A stretch of DNA of 64,000 nucleotides from Cardinalis cardinalis (Eukaryota; Chordata; Aves; Passeriformes; Cardinalidae): the NCBI GenBank assembly GCA_014549065.1, contig JACDOX010000015.1, forward strand, positions 1,776,594 through 1,840,593. Direction: 5' to 3'. Shown here piece by piece: positions 1 through 13,000 of this stretch (its first letter is position 1; every line of letters starts with the position of its first letter). Under the pieces are notes generated by a model. That model did not search any database, was not told where the DNA came from, and worked only from the letters and a program-made list of their open reading frames with translations. Position numbers and translations under genes: made by a program.

Positions 1-933
1 TTTGTGGAGCAGCTCTGTGGGAAAGGANCTGCAGGGATGGTGGCCAGCGAGCTGGGCACAGACCCACTGGGGAGAGGCTGTGGAACCAGGGCTTGTCCAG
101 CCAGGAGAGACCTTCAGGGGACCTCACAGCAGCCCCTGGCACCTGCAGGGAGGTCATGGGAAGATGAAGGCAGGCTGTGCTCAGCACTGCAGGGTGGGGG
201 GACAAGAGGCAGCAGTGTGCATTGAAACCAGAGGGGTCCAGACTGGGTGCAGGGGAGCATTTTGTCCCTGTGAGGACAGTGAGTGGTGGGACAGGCTGCC
301 AAGAGAGGCTGTGCAGTCTCCAGCTTTGGACGTTCTCCAGACTGGTACAGACAAATCCCTGAGAAACTTGGTCTGGCCTCATGGCTTCACCCAGGGGATT
401 GGAAAAGGGTCCTCGTAGGATACCTGCCATGCTGAATGATCTTCTGGCCCCAGAAAAAGCTCTGCCATGGGCACTGTGGCCACCAGAGCCTTTGGCCTTA
501 TGCTCCTCTCATGGACACTCAAATCCTTACTGACTAAATGTNCAAGTGATTCCCTTGCTTTAGACCTGGACTGGGACATTCTGGGGTGACTCGTCTGTGA
601 TTTAGGGCACTGGTGTGAGGACCATTGCTTAACAAATTGGGAGTGCAGTTTTAAATCTTCAGTTAGTGAGAGAGTTTACTTTAGGCATAAGTGGGACATC
701 AGTGATGCATAGAAACTTTGTGAGTCCCTTGGCAGGTCTGAATTTCACTTAGATGAAATGTCCTTTTCTCCATTATTTTTTGTTGTATNAAGCATAGCTA
801 AGTGGAATGAAGCTAAAATAAGGCTATTTAAAGGTGAATTGNACTGATAAAATCTACATTGCCAATGACCTAAAATAAAATTTAGAAGCTCATATAATGT
901 AGCTGAGCTCTTGATTCTTTTCTCCTTTTCCAG
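1..933 (+). other. RIN3 intron (5' part outside the window)
   Basis: I searched for the expected preceding exon, which would encode the start of SH2 with a segment like LEKLIKTCPVWLQL, and did not find it. The first 400 bases are GC-richer with an open frame on the + strand that resembles no protein I know. Nothing else is supported. Confidence 0.6.
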
Positions 934-1048
934 ATATTCTTAGTTAGGAAAGAGGGTAATGTGAGCAACATGGTCCTTGCAGTCCGCCTGCCAGTGCAGA
1001 ACGAGGCTCCTGGTGTGCTGGAGTACAACATTAAAGAAGAAAAATCAA
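934..1048 (+). CDS. RIN3: RIN3 exon, N-terminal half of the SH2 domain
   Basis: A pyrimidine tract ending in CAG at 931-933 precedes the exon, and a gtaagg donor follows 1048. The reading frame begins IFLVRKEGN. The Arg of the FLVR motif (codon 946-948) is the residue that contacts phosphotyrosine in SH2 domains. The exon continues to ...VLEYNIKEEKS plus one base. Entry at phase 0 is inferred because the whole downstream frame then closes exactly on the stop codon. Confidence 0.93.
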
Positions 1049-4000
1049 GTAAGGTCTCTACATTTTCTGGTCTTGCTCTGGTTAAGGTACTGCGTCCTCT
1101 TGTGATCACCAATATTCATGTAATCTCCCTTGCACTGAAAAGGTTCCTCTTGTGCCTGGCAGCAGGTCTTGCTTTTATGATGTAGTTCAGTTAATATTTC
1201 CTGCAGCTGCTTTACCTCCGCTCTCCTGTGGTTCTGCACCTTCTGTTGTCATTTACAGACTCACAACAGGGAAATAAAGCACCTCCAGATGAGGAGGCCA
1301 GTGCTTTGATCAAGCGAGGGGAGCTGCCTTTCACCAGCTGCAAGTCTTGAGGAAAGTGGAAAGCATTGGCAGCTTAAGCTTGTTTAACTCACTGACTCTC
1401 TGTTTAAGCCACTGAATTTGGGGTCACCAGTTATTTAACATGTGCTATGTTGCCTTTTCCTGCACCTGGTCCAGTCCCCCTGAAGAACAAGTCACTCCTG
1501 AGCTGTTTTCAAAGCCAGCCAGGGAAGCAGGCGGCTGCTGGTACCAGAGCCATTCCCAGCTGGATAGCCAAGTCTGCCATGAGCGTGTGAAAATTAACCC
1601 AGTCCAAAGTCAGCCATGTCCAACCCAGCCCTCTGTGTAAATGGATGTGTAAGCAACATGATTTCCACTTTCAAAGGAATATTTGGAAACACACACTCAA
1701 AAGGGAGTTTGGAGTTTTAGGATAGTCATAGAAACACACACTCAAAAGGGTTCATAAAAATAACTTCACACTATTTATTTATCTGAACACATTTAAATCC
1801 TCTGCCATTGAGCTCTGTCCCAAAGCCAGCTCTCAAGAGAAACTGTTTCATTCTTTGCTAAAACATTAATGTTTCTGCAGATCAGTGTGAAACATCACTT
1901 TCCCCTTGTTCAAATGAACTTTTACAGTTGCTCAAATAGTTTTTCCTTCTCCTATATTTCTTCACATACCTCTGTGTTGTAAACAGACTTTAAAGCCAGA
2001 GGTACAACTGAATCTCTTAAACTGTTTTAATCTCAAGGCCAGAGACCACAATCTGTCACAGCCCTGCTGCTGCACAGGGTGCAGCTCCCNGTCTGGCTGC
2101 TGCATCCCCTGGGAAGCTTTCCCTCTCACCTGCCTGCTCCTGGGAGCACCCAGCTGTGATGTTCAGTGTGAGGGCAGGAGCAGCAAACCTTTTGCCACAA
2201 CTTCAGGTGGTTCAATTAAGAATACAAGGGCAAGGGTTAGCTGCAGGGTAGAGAAACCTTTTCTTTATTCAGCTATTTGAACTTGTCCTAGGACTCAGAT
2301 TTTTCATGGTGGGGAATCAGCTTTTTGATGATTCAAGATTTCCTTTGGATAAAAGTTAAAAAAATCAAATCNTGTCATCCTAAAATATGTCAGTTACAGA
2401 AATGTTACTTCTTCACTCATGTCTTGTGCCATAAAATCTGATTTCTTTTAGGACAGTCAAAGTAAAATGTAGTACAAAAATATCACTGAACTAGCCTATC
2501 TAGAGAGACTTTGCTGCCATGCTTTTCCAACTTGCTTGCATTTTCTAATCTATCACTACCTTAATGCAAAGGATGTANTGGGAGACAAGCTTCCTGGTAG
2601 AAGCAAGAATTAAATTCCATCACTTTCGTACAAGTTGCAGAGTAAGTGAAGGAGGGTAATTAAAATTCAGCTCTTATTCATAAAGCAGGAGAGCTGCCAT
2701 CACATGCAACAACCCCAGCAGCCATGAGGCTCACGCATTCCTATGGTGGATATTCACATTATTTTTAGCTTGAGTTCTGTCAGGGTTGCGTGTCAGTTGG
2801 TAGAAAGCCTCTCAGTTCTCCATCCTGCACTGTGTTGACAAGAACACACTGGGTACAGAAGTGGTGTCTCTTTTGCTTCCTTTCTCAATTAGGGTAAGTA
2901 CCCCAGATTTTAAGTTTAAAAGAAATTGAATGAATTCATGTTAATAAAGCCAATATCTAGTACAAGGGGAGATGGTAAATCTTCTGTGTCACAGAGATTT
3001 GGTAAATAATTTGGTGATTAATTAATTCTTTAGCTTTAGCTGCATTACTATACAGCCTTCTTAACTTTTTTTCAGAAATAAAATTAAAAGATGTCTAAAT
3101 GCTTTAAAATAATTTAGAACCTGACCTTCCTTGACAAGTAAGCTGGTATGTCTGGATTGCCTCAAATTAACGATGCACCCTTCACTCATCCCTGGTATTC
3201 TGTGTCAGGGTAGGAGACCTCTGAGCACCCCCAGAGATACTCTCTTGCTGTGGAATGCGAGTTGGAAGTTGGGGTGTTACGCTCCTGAAAATATGTAAAA
3301 CACCCCAGCTGAAGAGCCTGATAGCCACTGCAGCCTGGCAGGGTTTGTTTTTCCAAACATCTGCTCTTTAACTTCAGCAAATCNCTTTCCTGTCTGGGTT
3401 GACACATGAGCAATGATGTGTGTGACGTGCTCCAGGGAGAGCTGCTTGTCCCTTTCTGAGAGCTGGCTCCTCCCAAAGCGTTTGGAGAAGCAGGAACAAA
3501 TCCTTCTCCTCACCTCACTTCAACTCAGACTCCACACAGTTGATGCATTCAGATGTAAACTGAAATCTGAATTTGTCTCAACATACAGAGTTCTGATTTT
3601 ATGGAGAGTCTTCCTTCAGTTAAAATTCAAGTTGCAATCTAGCAAAATTCAAGTTGCGACCATATTACTATTTTGAATAACTTTGCCAGCTGCTTCTTGT
3701 CCTTGGCTGTCTGTAGAGCCATCCTCATTCCATCCTACTTTTCAGTCAGGATCTGAGGAGGCTTTCCCTGGTATCACAATGAGGGTACAGAGGATGTTGC
3801 CCATCCCCTGTGTTCTGTAAAGAGATGGCCATTCAGTGAAGTACAAAAAACCCTTCAGAATCTTCTTGGCATTGGGCTGCCAAATAAGAGTGGTTCATTG
3901 TTTTACAATTTCTTTTCCTCATAGCAACTTTGTTTATATTTGGTGATTTAGAGAAGTATCATTTTCTGATGGGAAGACTGTATTTAACTGTGATTTCTCT

Positions 4001-7000
4001 TTTTAAATGGAAATCCCCAAAGAACCCACTAGGTAAGAGAATAAAGAAATGAAACCTCTTTCCCTTTGTTGTTTTTTTGGGAAATTTTCACCTCTTCTGT
4101 GAAGTAGCCCTTAGAGAGAATAGGAGAANGGACTTTCAAATTTTTCTTCTAGTTTTTTTTGGTTGTAATTATTCCAGAGCTAGGAAGGCTAAATCTCAGT
4201 NGTATCAGTAGCTATAGAAGCAGCCAAACAGCTGATATCAGGTACCATGTGGTTCATCAGAAAGCTGAGAAACCTGGCCAGTTTCAAAGCCTAGGATCTC
4301 TGTGGGTTTGCATTGGCCTGAAGGATGCCTTACTTCTCACNCAAAGCAGTNGAAATCTCNCAGACCTAAAGCTTGTTACAAGATTTCTACCATTTAGAGA
4401 TGCAGTATTGGCATCTACCTCTCAGTCTTTGCCAGAATCTCGACTACTTTGTGCACTTTCTGTTCTGAGAGTTGCCCCTTACTTCTGCTTCATTCTGAGA
4501 TGGTGCCCTAGCCTCACAAACTGAGCAGCCCTTCCTCAGCTGGCTCCTGCCTTTGGCTCTTCTCAGCAACCTGGTGGCAACCTCAGGCCCTAATTCCCTC
4601 TCCTTTTCATGGATATGCCTTCAGAATTCATCCTGCTGACCTCAGCTCCGTTGCCGCAGTATTAAAAGGGGAAGGATCAGAAATTAAAAGTACATGTGCA
4701 TTTCTGAAGTAGCCTATACTGAGAGCCNGGAAGAAGCATGTGAGTGCCACAGACCATGTGGTGCAGGTAGTGACAGTAGCTTTACTTTCACAGAGAGTCA
4801 TGAAGGCACCTGCCACAGGGGTCAAGTCCTTTAGAAGAGGAATGCTCTATCACCATAAACTGAGGTTAACAGTTTCTTTTGTTCTGGAAATTTTGTGAAT
4901 AATATCTGAAAATAATTTGATTTCACAAAACATAGGAATTGATCACATACNTCTCAGGAATCTTTTACATATGCTTTGGTGTGGGATGTGTAGTAATTNT
5001 TTTCCAAGCTCTTCTGTACCAAGGAAAAAGGATGTGATTCCTTTCCAAGTAAGCAAAATGGCAGTAAAGAGAAGTATCTGCAATTTCACAGAATGAAGAA
5101 CATATTGCTCATATTNTTAAATTTTTACAAATAGAAATAACAATGATATTTATTTGCTAAGTCCACCTTGAACTCTTCAGGTTCATGCCATAAGGGCTTT
5201 GAGGCTGGTCTGAAGCTGCCACAGCTGCCCATCTCCTGTAACCCTGCTCCTGCCTCCCCCTTGCTGCAGTGGCTTGGCTCACCTGGAGGTGTATTCCTGG
5301 AGGCAATCCATGTGAGCCCATGCTGTGGAGCTGCTGTTCCTTATTTAAGCTGTACCTGGGAGGGACAATCTGCCACCAGACACAACTGTTCAGAAGCATC
5401 TCTTACAACACATGGGGCCAAGGCTGGGCTGAGCCCCCCAAAATCAATGAGTGCACAGCTGAAGGAGGGGTTTGTAGTGAAGCCTTGGCTTTAGTGTGGC
5501 TATTTCATTTATTAGAGGAAAATTATGAGACTTAATGTTCCCTGTGCTCTGACCCTCCAATCTTCTCTGCAGATCAACTCTAAATAAGCTGGAATGTAGC
5601 AGAGGTCTTGAAATAACCTTAGCAAAATCAAACCAGAAAACCAAAATAAATTATCTCCAAGTAATACAAAAATGTCCAGAACATGATTAATACCTCCTTT
5701 GAAGGATGAGACATGGTGCCATTGGACACAGTAGCTCAATTTCTGGTTTATGGACAGCAGCTGTACTCCAGGCTATGTGGTATGAGCTTGTGCTAAGGAC
5801 CCACAATGTACCTTGACAGAAAAGGTGCAGGCAATTACTGCACTCCAAAGCAGTTGAAGAACAATCACTGAGTGCTGCTACAAAACTGCAAGCCTGGTAG
5901 CAAAAAAGGATGTTGATAAAGAAATCCAATGTCTGCCCTGGTCACCTTATTTGACCTTTCTTAAAGTGAGACTGAGCTCAGGAAGTGCAGACTGGAGTTT
6001 GATATGAAATGCTTGAGACAGGAGGGATTTAGGGAAGGATTACAACTCAAGTAAAACACATAGCAGCAGTTTACCCTGCCTGGTTAATTCTCTAACTGCT
6101 TCCACCTGCTTGCCATGAAAGTGTGTGAGATCTGAGCACTTTGTACATCCACCAGTGAACGTCTACCAGCAAACTCTATCAGGACAGAAAGAAGAGTTAT
6201 ACCAGATACAGAGGAAGCAGGAAGGCAGGTCTTGCTGGGGAGGCCAAACAGAAATTTAGATGAGCAAAGGTGTTCCTTTCCCTGTTGGATGCTAGGAAAT
6301 GTGAAATCAACAGGAAAAGATTACTGAAGATTTTACAATGTACTTCCTTGCCTTAATGATCCCAGGTAGGTGCAGTCTGAAGATGTGAAAGCAAGCTTAA
6401 TTCTCAGAGTCACTTCAGTCACTTCAACACTGCCATTCCTCCTTCCCAAGCACAGACGGGAAAAAACTCCACAGCCTTTTATTATAGCCTAATGCCATTT
6501 GCACATATAAAAAGGACATGTGCAGCCGTTCTGACTGTCCTGCAACAGTCACAGATGGAAATTAAACAGCAGTGATCAGGCAGCAGCATGCTCACAGAGG
6601 GGCACTAGAGCAACCGGGGGATGGACATTGTTCATCTTCGCAGGTCTAGCTCTAAGTGAAGCTGCTGAAAGCCCTGGTCTGCATCCCAGCCAGCCTGAGG
6701 TGAGGGCTGTGGGCACACCTGGCATGATGGCAGAGCTCAGGCATGAAGGAGACAAATTCCTGAGTGTGCCTGCATGGGTCAGTGTGTCCCAGTGCTGTGA
6801 GGACACGCTCACAGGGCAGGGGAGAGGAGGCAGGTTGAGTAGGAAGAGCTCAGTAGATGCTCTCNGTTGGCTCAAGCACCTCCAGATGCTGGCAGTAGAC
6901 TGGCCTATTGCACTCCTCTGGCATCCCAGCTGACATGGCCAAATCTGGTCATTTATGGCAGATTTCCCTGTTTAATTTTGTTAATGTTTATTTTAATACA

Positions 7001-10000
7001 TAATGCTGAGGTTGGATTAAGGAACTCAGGGACTAAAGTACTTGCTGCTAACATGTCACAGTATGGTCAGGTGGTGTTTTCCCACATGAACTACATTGTA
7101 ATTCTGCACAAATGAAGTCATGGGAAAAAATAGGAGGATAGCTTGGTTACTGCAACCTACTCACANTTTAACTCCTTCAATGCAAGGGGCCAGTTGTGCA
7201 GATGGACTTTGTGATATGAATTTTTTTGTGGAAGTGCTGACAGCTCTTGCAATAGCTTCCTCAGTTTTGCAAGTCCTTTTGCTAACGCTCTGTCTCCTGG
7301 AATCAGGAAGTAGACTGAAGATAGGCAGATTTTTTTTTTCCCAGAAAGGAAAATAACCATCACAAATGCAGAGAAAAACCTTGCAATTTCAGTAATACTC
7401 AGAAAACAGAATAACAGAATACATGGGGGAACAACCTATAAGAAGACAATCTGCCATTTAAAAAGTAATTTTAATTGCATTTANTTTGGATCCCTTCTGA
7501 ACAAGAATGAAGACGGAGATAGAAATCTGTGGTACAGACTGAGGTCAGAAAGATGGGATCCTTCACTTCATAGCTCAAACGAATAAACTGGTGTATGTGC
7601 TGGTATACCTGACCCTGACTTCCAAGATAAAGACATTTATTTGGGCAGATTTTCCTGGGAGGTTTTAAAGTTTGGGCTGGATGAAGCCTTGAGTCACCTC
7701 ATGGTCCTGATTTTAGCAGGATTTTGGGCCAGAGATCTCCTGCTGTCCCTGCCAGCCTGAGGGATCCCACAAGTGACACTGAGCCTGGCTGTGGAGGAGC
7801 TGAAGGGCAGCAGTTCTCAGAAGGGATGTCTCAGTAGAGCAGCAAAAGCACTTCCAGTTCTCTAAGGTCCAGGTTCCTGAAGAAATACTGCTAAAATTCA
7901 CGGAGGGATAATGGTGAAAAAATGAATAAAACAAATATTTTCTGTACTAGTGTGTTCCCTGTGATCCCCCCCCATAACCTTCCTTTCTTCAGCTTCTTTT
8001 CACTTTGTGCATAGGGAAAGACAGAATGTGCTCAGTTTATTTAATCAGAGCAGATTTGCAGTCAACTCCTATCAGGTACTTGAATGTGCTTGAAAAGGCC
8101 CAGTAATGCCCCACAGGGGTAATTCTATGCCCATAGGCATACTGGGGAGCTGAGCTTGCTGCAGGCTGAAGTAGACTTCATCATGTGCCCCTAATAACAG
8201 TGCAGTGCTCCGGGACTGCTGTTGCACAGATATTGAGGGGAATTTTCAGCTGGCATGGGACAATCCAAGGAGTAAATGTACATTCCACCCTTCCCAAGTC
8301 AANCCTCTCAAAACAATCTCTGGCTCATCAGACTGCAGGCAGAAGGGCCCATCAGAAAGTATATTTGGTTANTTCTGTTATCACTGTAATGGTACCACAG
8401 CTCTTTTTAAAATGGCCACTTTAAACAAAGCAGTTGGCCTCCAGTGGAAGCCCTGCAGCATCCAATACCAGAAAGAAGATTTCTTAATTCTGTAAACGAA
8501 GGCATGAAAGCAGGGTAGGACTATTCATAGTTTTGATTTCCTCTGAAGAGATGAGAGGCTGAACCTGACATTACTGAGTGAAAAGATCAAGGTGGTGCAT
8601 TTTTGGGGTTTTGGGTTGTGTGGGGGTGTTTTTGATAACCCATTCTGGCATTCAGTGATACAGCAAAGAGAGGACTGACTTGGCAGCCACCCCGTGAACT
8701 GCCCTGGAGACTTGTCTACCAGTCAGGAAGGTCATTCAGCTTCTTCAAGTTCACTGCAGAATATGACTTGACTGAATATATATTTATGAGTATAAGGAAA
8801 AAATGTCAGTTTTCCCAGCAGCCAGTGAAGGTCCTGCAGCCCCAGGAGTTCAATGAAGAAGGTGGGAAAGGGCATGGGCCCTCCTCTCCTGAGGGGAAAG
8901 AGTCAGGTNCATGTGAGCTCAGACTGTAACTTTGTGCTGCCTCAGGAAGGCCTCCTGCCATTCCCCACGTGCCAGCAGCCCATGTCCCTGCCCCGCAGCC
9001 CCTCTGCTCCCTGGCTTTCTCTGCCTCACGCGGGTTCTGGCTGGGAAGCACGGANATGTGGATGTGGGGTGTGAAAGCAGGACAGTGAGGGGGTAATGCT
9101 TCCNTGGAGGTGTCACCATATGCTGGGTTATGTGCAATAAAGTCTGGAATGGAGATTAAAGAGTGGTAAAGGGCTGAGGGGCTACAGGTAACTTTGGGAA
9201 GGGCTGGTGGCAGACTGGAGAGAGAGGTCTGAGAACCAGTTGGAAAGGGGCAGCTGGTGACCAAGGATGAGGCACATCCTGTAGTGCTGAATGATTGTAG
9301 GAGCCTCCAGTGTGCTCTAGGCTGGCCACAGGGGCAGGAGCCCNTCAGAGCTGCTTCGTGGTGCCGGGAGAGGAGGCTGCAGGTGGGGCAAAAGCGCTGC
9401 TGGGATGGGTGGGAAGTCGATGCCCAACTGCGGCCAAAGCGCCCCACAGCAGCCAACCTTCCTGAGGCAGAGCATCNCTGGCAGCAGGAGGGGGAGCTGG
9501 CCTTTCCCTTCCCTGCCAAGCTGAATTCAGCTGACTTTTCCAAAGGAAGGCACCAATTTTACAGGCTGAGGGCTGAGGCACAGGCTGCTGAAGGGGCTTG
9601 GCCAGCTGTGCATCACCAGCCCTGAGCAAGCCCATCCTGGCCATGATTGTATTTACTGGGCTGCAGAGACATCTTTTGCTTGCTGAGCTCTTGGCAGTGT
9701 CCAGCACTGCGGTATCAACACAGCTATTCAGACTTCTTTTGAATGCTTTTTATACAGCCTGACAGGCAGTTCAGCTGCTGTANAGTGGAGAGTCAACTTT
9801 TCCAATCTACTTAAGAGGAATGTTTTCCTTTATTGTTGCATGATGGAGCATGTGATTGAAGCAAATCAAGAATCTGTTGTCAGCTCTGGGCCTGACAAGC
9901 CTGAAAAAGGAAGAAATGTGCTGGAAAAAATAACAAGTTATCAACACCCATGGGACAGAAGATCCCTCTTCCCTTCTTTCCCCAAAACTGGCTGATTCCA

Positions 10001-13000
10001 TCTCAATTAAGCAAATCATACATTGCAGNAGCAAAACTTGTCCAAGACTACTTTTTTTTTCAAGGATTAGCAAATTGATGAGTAAAAGTTTGTATATTTT
10101 TATCAGGGGAGACTGGAAAAGCTGAATATGTCATTAACCTTCAGGTTCACATTTTAAGGAGTTTAACTGCATTTAAGGAGGTCTCTGGGCAGACACCTTG
10201 CATTTAGGAGAGTAGACTGATGAATGTTGTCACTTAACATAGTTCCTGTTGCTGCCTGTGAGATGTAGAGCTACCCTAGTTATCTTCAGATGAGCCTCTC
10301 TCAGACACAGATAACAATCTGCCTGCATCACCCAGGGCTCTGCATGGGCTTATTTCCCCTGTTTATGCATATTTCTCATTAACAAGAAAAGTCTGCCATC
10401 ACCTACACGGCTTCTTGGCACAGAAAAGCTCCCACTGAGCAAGTCAGCTCCATGGCATGGGATAACTGGGCAGCTCTGCCCCAGCCCTGACCTTCAGCTC
10501 TGGGAGTGCTGCTGGAACTCGTCTGCCTCCACAGGCAGCACCAGACCAAAGGCCAGCTCTATCTGGGCTGTAATGAGGACACAGGAGACCTTATCTTTGT
10601 CTAGTCTGCTGCCTGTGGTTTGATTTGAGACACTGAATGATTTCTAGTCCCCTAAGGATGTCTAACCTAGACATCTTCCCGAGATCAGTCTGGCNGCCAA
10701 GGATGAGCTCTCCGTTATCCACATCACTGTTAACCCTGAGAAGTGGGTTAGAGTCAAGGAGTTCCCCTTCAGGGGACTACTCTGAGCTAGGAGCCCAGAA
10801 TTTTGGTTTGGCAAGAGCAGTGACCATGGGCCTGGGGGATATTGTAAAACATGGTATGAGGACACATTTTATAACCTGTTGTGCAAGTCCATAATTTCTC
10901 TCCTAAATGCAGATGTNCACAAGCAAAGCAGAAAGCCTCACCAAGTCCTTCTCATTTGAGCTGAGTTCCACATCACTTTGACACACTGCTTATTTTAAAA
11001 CATTAAACACTTGTGCGGCTGTTTTTTTCAAGATTGAACAGTGCCAGGCTTCTCTGTGATTTACAAGTTGTTTTGGAAACATTCTGGTTGCTTATAGCGG
11101 GTAGCTTTATTTTTTTTTTTTTAACTCTCATCTCTCCATACAAATACTTTCATTTTTANTCTAAGCTTTAAACCGATGGGATTGTAGGGAAAGCATTTTG
11201 GAAAGAAGCCCTCAGGGTCTTGTTAGCTTTGTTAATCCTTACTTTGGCTTTTTTTTTTTCCTTCTTTTTCACTCCCAGGAGGCAAAATGCAAAATCTGTG
11301 TGTAATCAGAGCTAGAGAATATGCGTGCTGTTCTAGGATAATATTGTCTTACCCTGCTCTGCTTAGTTCCTTGAACACAACCCAAAAAGCTTACTGGCTT
11401 TAAAACAGCTACTCTAAATCAGTACCCATAATACAAGTGCCCTTGTCTCAAAGGCTAAACTGAAACAAATTATATTTTTTTTATCATTGGACAGTGCTAT
11501 CTAAAGATCTTATAGAGCTGAATAAACATGAGTTTAGATTTGTAAATGAGGTAAATAAGATACTGTTGGAAGTGAAATGAGGGCATTAAGGACCTCACTC
11601 TTTGACTCTTGAGTAGGACCCTCACAGTCACTGACANTGCAATCTATCCCACTCAGAAGCAGGAAAACAAAAGAGCTGTTTTCACCAGGTTGTCAACTAG
11701 GTGGGATTGCAGCTCTAGGAAGCAGAAGTGTATTATTTTTCCTTTTTTTGTCCACCTTATTGACCTCTGCCATTTCAAAGTGGGTTATTCCCTTTCATCA
11801 GTCACCCTTGGAAATGGTCTTGCTTGTAAAGGATTTTCTTCCTGGAAGTCTCTCTTGCAGAATGTGATTCTGAATGCTGAATGTCTTCCCTTAAAACACC
11901 TGGCAGACTTCCTTTTTCTGTATTATTAACCTCAGCACTATGGTCCTTCACAATGTATCTCAGAGCCAGAGAAATAAACTTTTCTCCAAAGTAAATGAAA
12001 AAAANCATTTTTTAATAAAATACATCTGTATGATAGCATGCATTTTTCACATAAGGATTGATTCTCAGGAGTTATCCATAGGACCTGGAGACTGTTGCTA
12101 AGANCTAAATCCCCAGAATTTCAAATCATGGCACTGTTTCCTGTTACATGAGGCACAGGGGAGACCCCTTATATGTCTGAATGCTTCACAAAGTTTTACC
12201 AAAGAAATTTGCCTTTTGAGAGTAACTTACAAGTATCTATATTGAGTTTGTCTTGTCAGCCACNGGCCTCAGCCCTGACAGTTTTAGTGGGCAGCTGGGC
12301 AGCATAAATCTTGTACTGCCATTGTAATGTAGGATTGGATGCTGAATGACCTGCAAAAATGTGACTTCTCCAGCAATGATCCCAACTCTTGCTCAGCTGC
12401 TTAGTGCAGGGTCCACANTGATTGAATGTTATCCTACTCTCCTGGATGTCCCCCTCAAAACTCAGTATTTCAGAAAGGCCATGTTCCCTACCTTATTCCT
12501 GCAAAAGCAGACCCTGTGTGGCTGCATCTAGAACTTCAGCTGTATCTCATATTGACATCTGGTCCTGGGAATTCCCCTGGGAAGAAGTCCTGGATCTNCT
12601 CTGGCTGAAGAAATGCTGGAATTTCCACATAATTCCATACCTGGAAAGGGGATGTGGGGTTGAGGACCTAACAAGTAAGGCAAGGGCTCTGAAACTGAAG
12701 AGCTGCTCTCCAGCATGTGCTCTGCTCTTAATCCCTGAAATAGCTGGCAGTGCTATCCACATGGATACCTTTAAGGAAAGCCCTGAGGAGCTGTGACGCT
12801 TTTCTTTTAGCTGAGTTGGCTGTGCTTGAAGTACCTGTGAGAGGCACCCTCTCACCCTGCTGAAACACTGATGGCAGTGAGGAGGAAGCAGAGCAGCAAA
12901 ACGCCTGTCACATATTCCTGCTTGAGCACCCTGCAGCAGAGACAGCGAGACCAGGCAGCACTGGGATTTTAAACTGAATTAAAGGCATTAAACCTCAGTG

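Noticed and set aside
2..418. 138-codon open frame at the window start
   Set aside because: The composition is not protein-like, and the expected upstream RIN3 exon sequence is absent.
8806..9543. 245-codon open frame on the minus strand in the first RIN3 intron
   Set aside because: It lies in a GC-rich patch with overlapping open frames on both strands, has low-complexity Ser/Pro composition, and resembles no known domain; it has no splice or promoter support.
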